Below, one piece after another: positions 41,061 to 52,357 of a stretch of DNA of 64,000 nt. The DNA is from Hymenopus coronatus (lineage: Eukaryota; Arthropoda; Insecta; Mantodea; Hymenopodidae). A model generated the notes under the pieces. It saw only the letters and a list, made by a program, of their open reading frames with translations, ran no database searches and was not told the DNA's origin. The first letter of the stretch is position 1; every line of letters starts with the position of its first letter. The position numbers and the translations under genes were made by a program. Where the stretch lies: assembly GCA_030762935.1 (NCBI GenBank), contig CM060895.1, positions 78,562,001-78,626,000 on the forward strand, in the 5' to 3' direction.

Positions 41061-41796
41061 TAATACCTTTTGCTTGACTAGTGATTTTGTATTCCGTAAA
41101 ACCATGTTCACAATTAGATGCAAGCGCAGACGTAACAAAGCATAAGCGCAAGTGGGAGGGAAGACCATACGCAATGCAGTCGTAAGCAAGAAGTTTGCAT
41201 GGATTTCTACCTCCGCAAATTGCGTATATGTGAATATGTTCCAAACGCTCCTCAAGTTTCAAATTCAGTAACATAACTAATAGTACCATATAAGACAATT
41301 CACTCAATATTTTACCGATAAATAGTTATAAAAATTACATACTAACAATTGACGCTTCGACAGTAACGTGATAACAATTGTTTATCCAAAAATATTTAAA
41401 ATAATGCAAGTATAAAGGCTTCAGAAAGTGTTAAAGCTACACATTTAAAGAACTGTGAATTATCTCTTTACGCCTTACGATTTGTGAGAGCCAAGAAATC
41501 TAGGAAGGTTTGCTAGGAAATTGCTATAACCTCTTGAAGGAAATGAGACTGGCGCGGCTCGACGAAATAGAAGATGACGTATGCACAGTAGTCTCTGTTA
41601 AATCTCGTATTACGATCGTCTGCTGTAGAACAGCAGTTAGTGCATAGAGAAAGGAATACGGTATTTTTCTCTCTACGTGCGTAAAACTAGCATAATGTTT
41701 GAAGTTTGCAAACGCTTGCATTGCGTAGCTTGTGTATGATTTTTATTATATTATCATTTCATTTTATATGCATTTGTTTACTCTGGCAGGATTCCA
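41061..41796. other. unassigned DNA
   Basis: 41100-41230 is GC-richer (AGATGCAAGCGCAGACGTAA, GGGAGGGAAGACCATACGCA). No repeat partner or gene recognised. Confidence 0.35.
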
Positions 41797-42014
41797 TTTT
41801 TTTTTTTTTAAACAGTAACGGAGTCTGATCAGGACTCCGGACTCCGGCACTGTATCCCTATTTACATTTCCCCCCGTAGGTTTTACTGATTACTGGTTTT
41901 ACTGTTTCTTTACAAACATATAACACCCATGCCCAAGGCGGGACTCGAACCCATGATCCCCTGCCTACGAAGCACCAAAGCGAGACGCTTTAGCGAGCGT
42001 GGCCATGGGGACCG
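41797..42014 (-). mobile_element. tRNA-derived SINE, family B
   Basis: Inverted copy of the 23719-23940 element: T-run, GGAGTCTGATCAGGACTCCG palindrome, AGGCGGGACTCGAACCCA (B box on the minus strand), GGCCATGGGGACCG. Slightly longer at GACTCCGGACTCCGG. Confidence 0.88.
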
Positions 42015-42366
42015 GCTAATCATAACGCTATGTTGGATTGCAATAAAATGGAAATTGAATAGCATTAGTATTTGGTAACAGACGTCATCCTTACTTTTCA
42101 GTTGAGTTACAACTTGAGACAAACATGGAGGCTGGACCGCACTGCCCCATGCAGTGCATAGAACCTCGTCGATAGGAAGCTTAACGATTTTTTTCTAGGG
42201 CAAAAAAGTATCCGATTGCTAATTAAATTGATGAAGCTTGCAGTATTTGTCTCCAGATAAATAAACAGCAATTCTTTGTTGAAGATAAAAATACCAGGCA
42301 ACTGTCTGCACTAGGTTCAATACCGCTCACATTGGAACATTTTGCGAAGCTGCTTTCTTGCGTGGT
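42015..42366 (+). other. 5' flank of tRNA-Gly unit
   Basis: Includes the repeat shared with 40284 (42117-42200), then B-type flank: GTCTCCAGATAAATAAACAG, CTGTCTGCACTAGGTTCAAT, ACCGCTCACATTGGAAC. Confidence 0.55.
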
Positions 42367-42438
42367 GCGATGGTGGTGTAATGGTCAGCATAGTTGCCTT
42401 CCAAGCAGTTGATCCGGGTTCGATTCCCGGCCATCGCA
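42367..42438 (+). tRNA. tRNA-Gly (anticodon UCC)
   Basis: Consensus gene. The upstream flank is B-type, but the trailer is A-type (CATTTCATCTTTTTATTCC, TTTGCATCATGTCCGTGACT), so the locus looks like a junction of the two unit types. TTTTT follows as terminator. Confidence 0.95.
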
Positions 42439-43581
42439 TTTCATCTTTTTATTCCTTTGCATCATGTCCGTGACTAGCACGTTACTCAGTATGTAATGTT
42501 TCTTTCTAGATTACAGGTAGATAGTGCTACTGTTTTCTGTGGCTCATTCTCTGGTTGGTATAGAACTATGTGTAGGAAAAGTTATGAAGGGTGCACTTAT
42601 CTCTGTAGATTTTTGTTCTGATTAATAACTCACAACAAAAGCTTTTTAATTTTTATAACTAAGCTTCGTACTGAATTTTCTACAAAGTTTCGAGGAAAAA
42701 AAAAACTAACAAACAAACAAAAAAGAAAGAAAAAGGGAATCAACATCCAATTACGATTTTGGCCATCCGTCCATTTAAATACCAAAACGCATTTGCAAAT
42801 ATATCCAAATAACGTGTGAAATGCGGTAATTTTTTTTCTTAAATTCTTTCCACCTTTATGGTCTGACATTTCTTTAATTGTTTGAAACTTCAGCTCTTTG
42901 AAGCTGAATGAACAGATCTAAAGAGGTATTTCTGGATAAGAAGTGTAATTTTGGTTTTTACTTTTTCTTAATTAAGTGAATGTTTGCTTTCCTGGCTATT
43001 AAAAGTATTAATCATTCTTTTTAATTTGATATTTTTATCCCTGGGGCATTTCACAGAGACGCATTTCACATAACTGTTGAAAAACTACACTCTTGGTAAG
43101 TTAAACACTACTTTTAACGAATTAAGTTTCTTCGGGATCCTGTTTAAACTCTTTACTATCTGTTAATTACGCAACGGTATGAGCGATTTCCTGTGAGCTG
43201 TATTGTCAGGTTGTGTAGTACTATTACTTGGAGAAGATTCTAGTCACAGTTTTCTCCAGGCGCCAAAGTGAGGAGAGGTTATCAACAATGGACAGTAGGA
43301 GAACATGCGAATCACTTTGATTCTAAACAAATAAGAGTACTTTACTGTCAACATTAGCTAAAAGCTTCAAGCTCACAGCTTATTCTGGCAATAAAATACA
43401 TACCTTTGGTAGGGAGTAATATAATACTACCAACGTCACAACAAAATAAAGAGAAACAGTTGAGAATGTACACGCATAAATATATATATACAAGCTCAGT
43501 TGGCTGCAATGGTTTCCATTGCCATTCATGCGGAAATGTTGTGCCGGCTTCTTTTCCTCTTTGAACATTTAGTGTCATCGT
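42439..43581 (+). other. A-to-B intergenic block
   Basis: No gene. It is homologous over its length to 47199-48631 and in part to 50300-50700 and 54230-54947: ATTTTCTACAAAGTTTCG, GTCCATTTAAATACCAAAAC, TTAAATTCTTTCCACCTTTA, TCTTTGAAGCTGAATGA, AACGAATTAAGTTTCTTCGG, TCCTGTTTAAACTCTTTAC, then GTTGGCTGCAATGG and the leader CATCG of the next tRNA. Confidence 0.7.
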
Positions 43582-43653
43582 GCGATGGTGGTGTAATGGT
43601 CAGCATAGTTGCCTTCCAAGCAGTTGATCCGGGTTCGATTCCCGGCCATCGCA
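43582..43653 (+). tRNA. tRNA-Gly (anticodon UCC)
   Basis: Consensus gene with B-type trailer (CACTTAGCATTTTATTC) and leader palindrome CATCGTGCGATG. Stems and boxes intact. Confidence 0.95.
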
Positions 43654-44944
43654 CTTAGCATTTTATTCACTTGTATCCTGTCGTGACGAACAAGTTTATA
43701 CGAATGGCTTCCTGCCAAGTTTCTCCCAGCTTACAAGCAAGAATTACTCTCATCTATGGTTTAAATCTTTTGTTGTCATCATCCTCCATTCAGCTACCTA
43801 AAAAAAGTGTATCATCGCGTTCACCTTTTTTGTTGCATTTGTTTTTAATAAATGCTCCTATTACAGCCGTTAATTCTAACAGGTATTATTTAGGATACTT
43901 CTGAATTTATCATAAAGCTACACACAGTTGAGGTTGTGATCCTATTGCCCTCTGGTGGTAGACATCTCAGGTATTTATTTCTCCAGGCTGAACTGCGGTA
44001 ACCTCTGGACTGCCATCTGGAACTGTTAGCTGGTTTCAAAATTTCAGCTTGAACTTTTGATTGGATGAATTATAGGATGACTTCAGAAAAAGTCATTTAA
44101 AATGTATGGCTTTGTTATTACTAGGAGTGTGATTTGTTTTCCTCAAACAGTAACTGTTATGGTAGATTAATAGTTTTTAATAATTTAATGTCTTGAACTA
44201 TTTCATGGATAGTAGCTCACAAGTGACTAGTAACATCTGACTTTTCTACTTGCTTCAGATTTATATTTCTTTAGTATTCATTTAAACGAACTTTTAGATT
44301 ATTTTTATCTTCTAAATTAGATCCAACCATCATAATTACTGCGATCTATTTGGCGAATTCCAGATTTATTTAATGTGTCAGTGGTTTTATTGAAATGTTT
44401 GTTTAATAAACTTCTCAAAGTAAAATAAATGTGGGGTGCTAGTATTATATTATAATTGTTGAAAATTGTTTTAAACTTTATAAAAAGTTCGGATGATATG
44501 TAAATATCTTATATATTACATTGCTTTCAATAGTTGAATGTAATAATGTAGTAACGCTTTTAACTCTTTTTCTATTCTCTTCTTTTTTATTTTGTTGACT
44601 GTTGTAACCATTTCTGATGGCCACATTGTTTATACAGTTTAATTATTTACTTCTTATATGTTAGAGGTATATTAATAACTGCATGTTGATGTGTTTTTGT
44701 GTAACTTCTATTCTTCTTAATATATTTATATATTCATCCACATGAGTTGGTTTCGTATTAATACCAAATTCCAGTTTGTTGTCATGATGAAATATTTTAA
44801 AATATGTTTTTATCATTATCCAATGAATGTTTTCCTTTTTGTCCACTTAAACACCACAATGTATTTATAGTGCGTGGAAATCTCTTGTAACATTTTAAAT
44901 ATTAATTATTGTCATTTGGTTCTTGTAAACAGGTTTTTTATCAT
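43654..44944 (+). other. B-to-A intergenic block
   Basis: No gene. 43925-44944 is a tandem partner of 45296-45960 plus 46863-47126: GTTGTGATCCTATTGCCCTC, GGTGGTAGACATCTCAGG, TTCTACTTGCTTCAGATTTA, TTGTTTAATAAACTTCTC, then TTTTTGTCCACTTAAACACC just before the tRNA. Confidence 0.7.
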
Positions 44945-45003
44945 GCGATGCTGGCCTAATGGTTAGAATAGTTGATCCTTTTTTGATTCATGGATACCGA
45001 TTT
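44945..45003 (+). pseudogene. decayed tRNA-Gly
   Basis: GCGATGCTGGCCTAATGGTT keeps the acceptor 5' strand and A box with changes, then TAGAATAGTTGATCC skips the anticodon arm; no B box can be read. The A-type trailer (TTCATTGCATCATGTATGTG) follows. Confidence 0.8.
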
Positions 45004-45961
45004 CATTTTTTTATTTCATTGCATCATGTATGTGACTAGCACGTTTATACACCACATTTGCTATAGTTTCTCTCCAGTTTTAGGAAATATTGCTCTCATT
45101 TGTGGCTTATTCTTTTGCTGGTAACAACTATTATTATGAAAAGAACATATTACCAACATGTGCACTTCTCTTTCTTGATGTTTGTACTGATTAATATCCT
45201 ACAACATAAACTTTTTACTTTCTCTAGCACGTAATCCACCTTATTCACTGGAAATACCTGTTTTGAGACGTCCAGAATGTATAAAAAAAAAGCTGTGTGT
45301 AGGTTGTGATCTTACTGCCGCCTGGTGGTAGACATCTAAGATATCTGCTTCTCTAGGCGGGGCCGAGGTAGCCTTTGGTCTGCCATCTGGGAACAACTAG
45401 CTGGTTTCAAATTTCCAGCTTGACTTTTTGATTAGATGACTTGTAAGATGGAATGAAAGGAGAATATTTCAGAATTTATATCTTGTGGTGTTTCATGGAT
45501 AGTAACTCAAAAGCTACTTTTCTACTTGCTTCAATTTTATATTTGTTTGATATCCTTTTAAACGGATTCTTATATTTCTTTTGGTTTATTCACATAATTG
45601 CTGTAACCCATTTGGTAAATTCCAGGTTTATTTAATGCATCTATTGTTTTACTCAAATGTTTGTTTAATAAACTGCTCAAAGTAAAATTATTTAGAGGGG
45701 CTGGTATTCTACATAAAATTGTTGGAAATGTTTTTTTAAATTTGGAAGAAGTATTGGATGATAAGTAAACTTCGTATATGTTGCATTACTTTTAGTAGTT
45801 AAATATAAAAATGCAGTCGCTATGCTAACGCTATTTCAATTCTCATATTTTTTGAAAATATTATGAACTAATTGACCGTTGAAACTATTACTGGTAGGCA
45901 TAATGATGTACTATTTTGTACTATTTATTTGTTAGAAGTTAAGTCAGTATATGTGGTGTAA
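45004..45961 (+). other. A-type 3' flank and duplicated block
   Basis: 45004-45290 is A-type trailer flank and its continuation. 45296-45961 repeats 43925-44640 (GCCTGGTGGTAGACATCTAA, TTCTACTTGCTTCAATTTTA, AACTGCTCAAAGTAAAAT). Confidence 0.7.
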
Positions 45962-46862
45962 CGGGGTTAAAAGATCTCTAAAAGGGAGATATAAATTATA
46001 TTAAGAAGGGACAAATACACATTGGAAATAGCCAGGGAAGAAATGTTGTGAAACACGTCTAAACAAGCAAAGAATTTACCTCGAGCTGACAAGAGAGTCC
46101 AGAGTACAAGAACGGAATGTAATTTCGCCACAGTACCTAACCGCTGATTGCGGTTTTACCTGTGTGATATTGTAGGGAAAACATTTTGTTCACAAGCTTT
46201 GGAGTCTGTGTCCGCCGGGCGGTGTTAAAATTCCTCCGCATCCTTAGGCTTGAGCGCAGTCGGTCACATGGGCGGTCACCCACCCAAGTGACGACCACGC
46301 TCAATGCTGCTTGTGGGGCCACCGAGTTAAGCAGGCCAGGTTGAAGAGTACCGCTAAGGGCAGAATAATGAACCGTAGGGGATGGAGGTTCCACTGCTCG
46401 AGGATGGACATAATAAAGCAAATACAAAGGGTTTTCTTGCTGGTCGAACAACGCGATTGCACATGCTATGGAAGACTCGTTGGGTTAAGTCATGATATTT
46501 GAGTCCGCGTTGGAAACAAAAGGGATACACATAGCTACGATAGAAACAGTGTTTATTTAATACACCAGAGTATGGTCACGAGTATTAAGAGATGATAGGC
46601 GCAGTCGCGTAAAGAGTAGCTGAAAAGAAGAAAACTTAGGAGAAATGCGTGTGTGTTCGACGGGAGAAAATGTCGAAAAAAATAAATAAACAAGTTTAAT
46701 AACACTCCTCAACTTAAAGGAAACCACTTGTATCTTACCACACCTAAGAAAGATTCCATACCAACACATCGTGAACTAGATCACCTACATCTCCATACCA
46801 TTCCAAACCTTCGAATCCGGAATCCCCACCGCATATTTGGGAACCGCCGCAGGATGTATTAA
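45962..46862. mobile_element. about 900-bp insertion in duplicated block
   Basis: The first copy of the block runs without a break from GTTAGA into GGTATATTAATAACTGCATG; here about 900 bases intervene before TATTAATTAATCC and TGTTGGATAACTACATGTTG resume. The insert is GC-richer, holds a 5S-like segment (46262-46345) and a cluster of CCGCCG words at its right end. It may be a solo LTR or a composite; I see no target duplication or reading frame to decide. Confidence 0.5.
46262..46345 (-). ncRNA. 5S rRNA-like segment
   Basis: The minus strand contains CACTTGGGTGGGTGACCGCC, very close to the box C promoter region of 5S rRNA genes (TACTTGGATGGGTGACCGCC), preceded by AAGCAGCATTGAGCGTGGTC at the distance expected. 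The 5' part of 5S and the terminal stem are not recognisable. It is a 5S relic or the head of a 5S-derived SINE, not a functional 5S gene. Confidence 0.6.
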
Positions 46863-47126
46863 TTAATCCATATGTTAAATGTTGGATAACTACATGTTGA
46901 TGCGTAATGGGTTACACCTATCTTTTTAATATATTCATTCAGAATATATTTCCAAATTGCAATTTTTTGGCAAGATAGATCATTTTAAAAATGTTTATTA
47001 TAATCTAGTTTATGTTTTCCTTTCTGTCCACTTAAACACCACAATGCAATTATAGTGTGTGGCAATGTTTCATAACATTTTTAAATATTAATTGCTGTTA
47101 TCTTCTTTTAAGCAAGCTTTCATCAT
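46863..47126 (+). other. A-type 5' flank
   Basis: Resumption of the duplicated block: AACTACATGTTGATGCG, TATTCATTC, TTTCTGTCCACTTAAACACC, ACATTTTTAAATATTAATTG, TTTCATCATACGATGG at the tRNA border. Confidence 0.7.
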
Positions 47127-47198
47127 ACGATGGTGGTGTAATGGTCAGCATAGTTGCCTTCCCAGCAGTTGATCCGGGTTCGATTCCCGGCCATCGCA
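47127..47198 (+). tRNA. tRNA-Gly (UCC), A1 and C37 variant
   Basis: Two changes: the first base is A in place of G, leaving an A-C mismatch at the end of the acceptor stem, and position 37, next to the anticodon, is C (loop CTTCCCA). Anticodon UCC and both boxes are intact and TTTTT follows. The end mismatch would disturb processing and charging, so function is doubtful. Confidence 0.85.
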
Positions 47199-48631
47199 TT
47201 TGGTCTTTTTATTCCTTTGCATCATGTCCGTGGCTAGCACGTTACACAGCATGTAGGTGTTTCCTTCCAGATTACAGATAGATAATACTGTTCTTTTCTG
47301 TGGGTTATTCTTTTGCTGGTATACAACGACACATAAACAAAATTACGAAGAATGCACTTATCTGTTGATTTTTGTTCCATTTAATAACTGACAACATATA
47401 CTTTTTAATGTTTATTACTAATCCTCGTACTGAGTTTTCTACAAAGTTTCGCGAAAAAAAAAACAACAACACGAAATCAATATCCAGTTAGGATTTTGTC
47501 ATTCCGTCCATTTAAATGCCAAAACCTAAATAGCGAGTAAAATATAAATGCTTAATTTTGCTGTAATCTTCTTTTCTTAAATTGTTTCCACCTTTATCGT
47601 CTACCATTTTTTGAATTGTTTGAAACTTCAGTACATGGTCTTTGAAGCTGAATGAGGATATTTAGAGAGTTATTTCCAGATAGCAAGTATCATTTTGGTT
47701 TTACTTTTTGTGATTAAGTACTTGATCGATTTTCAGACTGCTAAAGGTATCAATCTTTTTTCTTTTTTTTTAATTCTACAGAAAATGTAGGCTTTGATTT
47801 GTTATGCATTTTGTTGGAAAAACAATTCTCAACATTTAAAACTGAAATTTGAGATTTATATCGCTGGGGTATTTCCAGGGACACATGACATGTTTTAAAA
47901 CTAAACTCTTTGAAAGTTAAACAGTACTTCTAACGAATTAAGTTTCCTCGGGAACCAGTTTAAGCTCTTTACTATTCTGTTAATTATGCGATGGTATGAC
48001 CGATTTTTAGTGTTTTGTGTTGTCAAATTGTGTGGCATTATTGCTGGGAGGATTCTTCTAGTTACGGCTTCCTCTAAAGAACAACTTGAGGAGACGTCAA
48101 CAATGACTGGTAGGAGAACATGAGGGTCACTGTTTCCAAGCAAATAAGAAAATTTTACTGTTATAATCAGCTAAATTCATCCATTTCTTTTGCATGTCAT
48201 GTCATTCATGGGCCGACCATTCGTTCCATCTTCTTTCTATGCTTCGTGTCATTTGGCTCTCCATTCTGATCCTTAGGCATCCGCTGGCAAGTCCTAGGGG
48301 GGGGGTCAGTTGGCTACGAAAAAATAATCAGCTAAAACATCCAATCCCACAGTTGACTCTAGCAATAAAACATTTACCCTCGGTAAGGCTCCAGCTTGAG
48401 TGGCAATTGAGCCCATTGCAGCCAACTGAGCATGTGTGTGTATATAAATATATAACCTCAACTGTATATATGCACACATGTTTATATATATAGGTATATA
48501 TACACACACACACGAGCTGAATTAACTACAATGGGGTCAATGTCATCGCCCTGGAGCGTGGATTTCAATGCCTCTCATGCACGAGCGTGAAACCGGATTT
48601 CTACTCTTCTTTGAGCAATTAGTGTCATCGT
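47199..48631 (+). other. A-to-B intergenic block
   Basis: No gene. Parallel to 42439-43581 over its length. 47750-47850 has a T-rich patch absent from the first copy, and a 148-bp insertion lies at 48176-48323. The part before the tRNA has short (AT)n and (CA)n tracts (48436-48515). Confidence 0.7.
48176..48323 (+). mobile_element. 148-bp insertion with 13-bp target duplication
   Basis: Flanked by ATAATCAGCTAAA at 48163-48175 and 48324-48336; the homologous site at 43355 has this region once. The insert holds GTCATTCATGGGCCGACCAT and GCTGGCAAGTCCTAGGGG, ends in CGAAAA and has no partner in the window. Size, target duplication and A-end suggest a truncated retroposon in plus orientation. Confidence 0.75.
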
Positions 48632-48703
48632 GCGATGGTGGTGTAATGGTCAGCATAGTTGCCTTCCAAGCAGTTGATCCGGGTTCGATTCCCGGCCATC
48701 GCA
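48632..48703 (+). tRNA. tRNA-Gly (anticodon UCC)
   Basis: Consensus gene with leader palindrome CATCGTGCGATG, B-type trailer CACTTCGCTTTTTAC and T-run terminator. Confidence 0.95.
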
Positions 48704-49152
48704 CTTCGCTTTTTACTCCTTTCCATTCTGTTCGTGACCAATAAGTTTATATTAATGGCTTTATGCCGGGTTTCTCCCAGCTTATAAGCAGGAGTTACTC
48801 TCATCTATGATTTAAATCTATGCTGTCATTATTCTCCATACAGCTAAGTACAAACAATGTTCTCAACTCGAACACCTTTCTTGTTGCGCCTTGTTTTAAT
48901 AAAGCTTAAGCCGTTCGTTTTAACATTTATCACTTAGGGAACATGAATATCTCATAAAGTCTGTAGAAAAGTCTCGATTACAATAAAATCAACATCCATT
49001 TTATTTTTGAGAACTATATGAGAAGAACATATTTATACTTTTTCGCCTTTTTAAATCAAGTTGTATTGATTTAGGACGCGTTTCTACATGTTTACCATGT
49101 GATTATCATGGTAGCTGATTGGTCGTCTAATCTCTCTTTCACCGACATCAAC
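48704..49152 (+). other. B-type 3' flank
   Basis: CATTCTGTTCGTGACCAATA, GGTTTCTCCCAGCTTATAAG, ATTCTCCATACAGCTAAGTA, CTTGTTGCGCCTTGTTTTAA. No gene; 49010-49152 is unassigned. Confidence 0.6.
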
Positions 49153-49706
49153 AATACGGATATTACATGAATTGTGTGTTTCAACGAGATCTACATATTT
49201 TGTGTAGTAAGTTTTTTTTTTTTCTGTCTATTACGGTTTATTAGTTACGCAAAATTTAGCAAATTTCATTCAAAATAAACAGGTCTTTAGAGGCTATTCC
49301 CAAAAAAATTCAAGATATACATTTTATGTCATATAAATAGCTTTGATATTGTATTTTAATCAAAACCGTTATAACCATTTTTGAGGAAATAAACATTTTC
49401 GAAATTTTTTCCATGTAAAGGGTATTTTGGGGTGAGGGGATTTTTCTCAAAATCTTCGTGTGGCATCCCTGGAAGGTACTAACTTAAATACTAAGTTTGG
49501 TATTTTACCAACTTTTCGTTTTTGACTTATCGTGTTCACAGACACACGGACATAAACGCACTCGCGGACCTTTTCAAAAATGTTTTTTTTTTTATACAGC
49601 AGACCCTAATGTATATATTTCCGGTGAAATCTCGGAATGGAATTTTGGGGTGGAATGCCATACCTTCTCTATACACTATGTAGATAATACGTATAGAGAA
49701 AGTAAA
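49153..49706 (-). mobile_element. R1 repeat, copy k (truncated)
   Basis: Inverted R1 lacking the far end, with conserved core (AAATTCAAGATATACATTTT, GGTATTTTGGGGTGAGGGG, CTTCGTGTGGCATCCCTGG) and palindromic end CACTATGTAGATAATACGTA. Confidence 0.88.
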
Positions 49707-50227
49707 ATAAAAAAAAACAAAAACATCTGAATGACAAATACATACAAAATGGAGGACAATGTCACAAATGCCATATTGTCTCCGTAACCAATAGGAAAGG
49801 CTCAGGAAAACTGAACTAGAATCCGCAATCTAGCATTCACGCTGGAACGTGATGAGGCATTTTTACTCTTCCTTGAACGTTAGTTCCACTTTCTTTTCTG
49901 TCATGATCCATCCTGTCCGTGACCAACATCAATGTTTACAGGCAAAACATTCTCTTATCTGTGTTTTAAATCTTTTGCTGTCGTCATTCTTCATTCAGCT
50001 ATGTACAGAACATATTAGCATCGCGCAACTTTTGGCGTTGCATTTTGTTTCAATGAATACTATCACAGAGCATAAGCCGTTCATTCTTTAATTTATAGTT
50101 TAGGATACTTCGAAACTTTCCATAGAGTTTCCTCCTGTCCACTTAATCACCGCAATATATTTGTGTGGAAATAACTCTTTCTCAAGGCTAGTTTGTTATT
50201 ACCTTCTTATAACTCATGTTTCATCGT
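49707..50227 (+). other. B unit with deleted tRNA, then A flank
   Basis: B-type upstream flank (CACGCTGGAACGTGATGAGG, TTTACTCTTCCTTGAACG) runs at 49886-49890 straight into B-type trailer (TTTCTTTTCTGTCATGATCC, ATCCTGTCCGTGACCAACAT). The whole tRNA is absent. From 49910 the B 3' flank passes into the A 5' flank (CTGTCCACTTAATCACCGC, GTGTGGAAATAACTC). Confidence 0.75.
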
Positions 50228-50299
50228 GCGATTGTGGTGTAATGGTCAGCATAGGTGCTTTCCAAGCAGTTGATGCGGGTTCGATTCCCGGCCATCGCA
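50228..50299 (+). tRNA. tRNA-Gly (UCC), several mismatches
   Basis: Changes: G6 to T (acceptor mismatch), T28 to G (anticodon stem G-G), C32 to T, and C49 to G (T-stem mismatch). Anticodon UCC and boxes A (with the changed base outside it) and B remain. Three unpaired stem positions make it a probable pseudogene in an A-type unit. Confidence 0.75.
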
Positions 50300-50749
50300 T
50301 TTAGAAATTTTGTTCCATTGCATCATGCCCGTTTGCTATAGATTTCTCCCCAGATTACAGGAAATATTACTCCTAACTTTAGCTTATTCTCTTGCTGGTA
50401 CGAACAGAAAAAGTTAACGACGCTTACAGTTTTCTCTGTTGTATTTTATTCTGATGAACAACTCACAAAGTAAACTTTTCATTCATCCAATTGTGATTTT
50501 CATCTTCCATCCATTTAAATGCCAAAACGTATTTGCAGATATATCTAAAAAAAAATAAGAGCGTACGCAATGTAAGCACTTTATTTTATGATACTTATAT
50601 TTTCTTAAATTGTTTCCAACTTTGTGTTGTATGTACCTTTTCTTGAAGGTGAATGCAGAGATCTAAACAGATATTTCTTGGTAGTAACTGTAGCTTTGAA
50701 TTGAACCAATATTTAGTACATCCCTATCCCATGTTACCGACATGTTGTG
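50300..50749 (+). other. A-type 3' flank
   Basis: CCATTGCATCATGCCCG, TTTCTCCCCAGATTACAGG, TTCCATCCATTTAAATGCC, AACGTATTTGCAGATATATC: homologous to 42440-42900. No gene. Confidence 0.65.
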
Positions 50750-50930
50750 AATTGTTCTCCATATTTGTCATTCAAATTTTTCTTTAGTTTCATACGAAAT
50801 CAAAATCACTGGATGCAAGTTAATTATTCTGTGTGCTCCCGTTAGTTATAAGTACTTTGATTTTATCTCTGTGATTTTGTTTGTTGTAAACTAGTTTTGT
50901 TTCTTTTTGTTGTGACGCCAGAAAACATAA
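50750..50930 (+). repeat. repeat shared with 7380-7580
   Basis: TTTCTTTAGTTTC, ATCACTGGATGCAA, TACTTTGATTTTATCTCTG, TTGTGACGCCA follow the same order as in the insertion in the Tigger-like remnant. Class unknown. Confidence 0.55.
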
Positions 50931-52357
50931 AAGAGGTTATTCCATAGGGTAAACTTGGCATTTATGAGCACTAAGATAATATGGGCACTTTAAGCAACTT
51001 GCCATTTTTAAAGCAATGATATCGTTTTGGAATATTCACTGTGTGATGTTGGTCATGCTGAAGTGTTATAGTGCCTATATATGCTGAATGCGGGTTTATT
51101 AGCTGGTTACATAATTCCTGACTAATAACTTTCAGGGGAAGTAAAATTGCCTGCTCTGCAATATTAGGGCTGTTATTATTTTTCAGTTTACTTTCTTAAG
51201 ATACCTTATGCACAATCAGATTATTTTGCAAGAAATCTGTTAATAACTTCATTCTTAGGTTAGAGTAGAAGCATTTTCTGTGCGACGGGGGGAGTGGTTA
51301 AGCGTTGATTCTTTTCCAGTAGTACCAACTTCTGAAAAACGTCACTAAGGCATATATTTATAATGTGATTACGGGTATAATGGGCAAAACCGATATTAAC
51401 AGATGTATTCCTTCACATGATGCCTATAGAATTTAATTTTTCATTTTAAATCATAAATTAATATTTACAGTGTATTGCTAAATTCAAAATTCAAGAAAGC
51501 ATCCCTTATGATTGTGGTGAAGCATTTATGGGTGCGTACATTTCTGCGGAAGTGGTAAATTCGCTTACTGCTGAGTCTTCAGTTTCACATCCGTGTCCAG
51601 GTCCATCCTCTTGCCGTACATGCAGTCCATCTCCAATTTCAATCCAGCACTGTCCCCACGGTCTGCTTTTGGTCCATCTCCATGTTTACGGGCCATCTTC
51701 GCATTCTAGATTAATTTCTGGCTTTCCTGAATCTTCTTCCAACACACTTCCTATTTTTAATCTGTTTTAACAAATGACAACCGTATTAGAGCAGCACATG
51801 ATTCGTCTTCTTCTACTTCTGTATCTTTGAGCTCAGCAGCATCACTTTTTGAGGGATTAAATAAACCCAGTTTTCAAACCAATCAGCAATAACGGAGGAA
51901 AAATAACATTGCAGAGGTTTAACAAGCATCTGAGTTCTAGATTCAGCAACGAAAAAGGTTAAATCGTCAGCCAGTGGAAGAGGTTCAAGAACAAAACGAA
52001 AAGCCACAGAAATTCTAAAGTTTTCTTATATTTGTTCCAATTGTAGCGGCATTTATTATAACGAAAATCAGAAACAGACGTGGGTGACGTGTTCTGGCTC
52101 ATGTTCCCTGTTGATTTATGAGGAATGGATTCAGTTAAACGGAGATTTTTTCTATTGCAATGAGCGTAGCAAATGAAACATTTGAAAATTCTATTTCTCG
52201 ACATAATTTCTATTATGTTAGCACTATGAATAATTCTAATGTAACTGAGTAGCTTCTCTGATATGCATTGTTGCATTGGGCAAAAAGTAGTTCTATATAG
52301 CAACTTAAATAGAATTCTAGGTTTTCCTTACTAAGATTTGGTTTACCACCATTGTCG
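50931..52357. other. unassigned DNA
   Basis: A plus-strand frame at 51528-51770 (80 codons, Ser/Pro/His-rich) has no recognisable domain. 51813-52300 has minus-strand frames without domains. Could be an old transposon body; I cannot support a gene. Confidence 0.35.

Noticed and set aside
46262..46345. Functional 5S rRNA gene
   Set aside because: Only the central promoter region matches; the 5' part and the terminal helix are absent.
51528..51770. 80-codon Ser/Pro-rich frame
   Set aside because: No domain or partner; composition alone does not support a gene.
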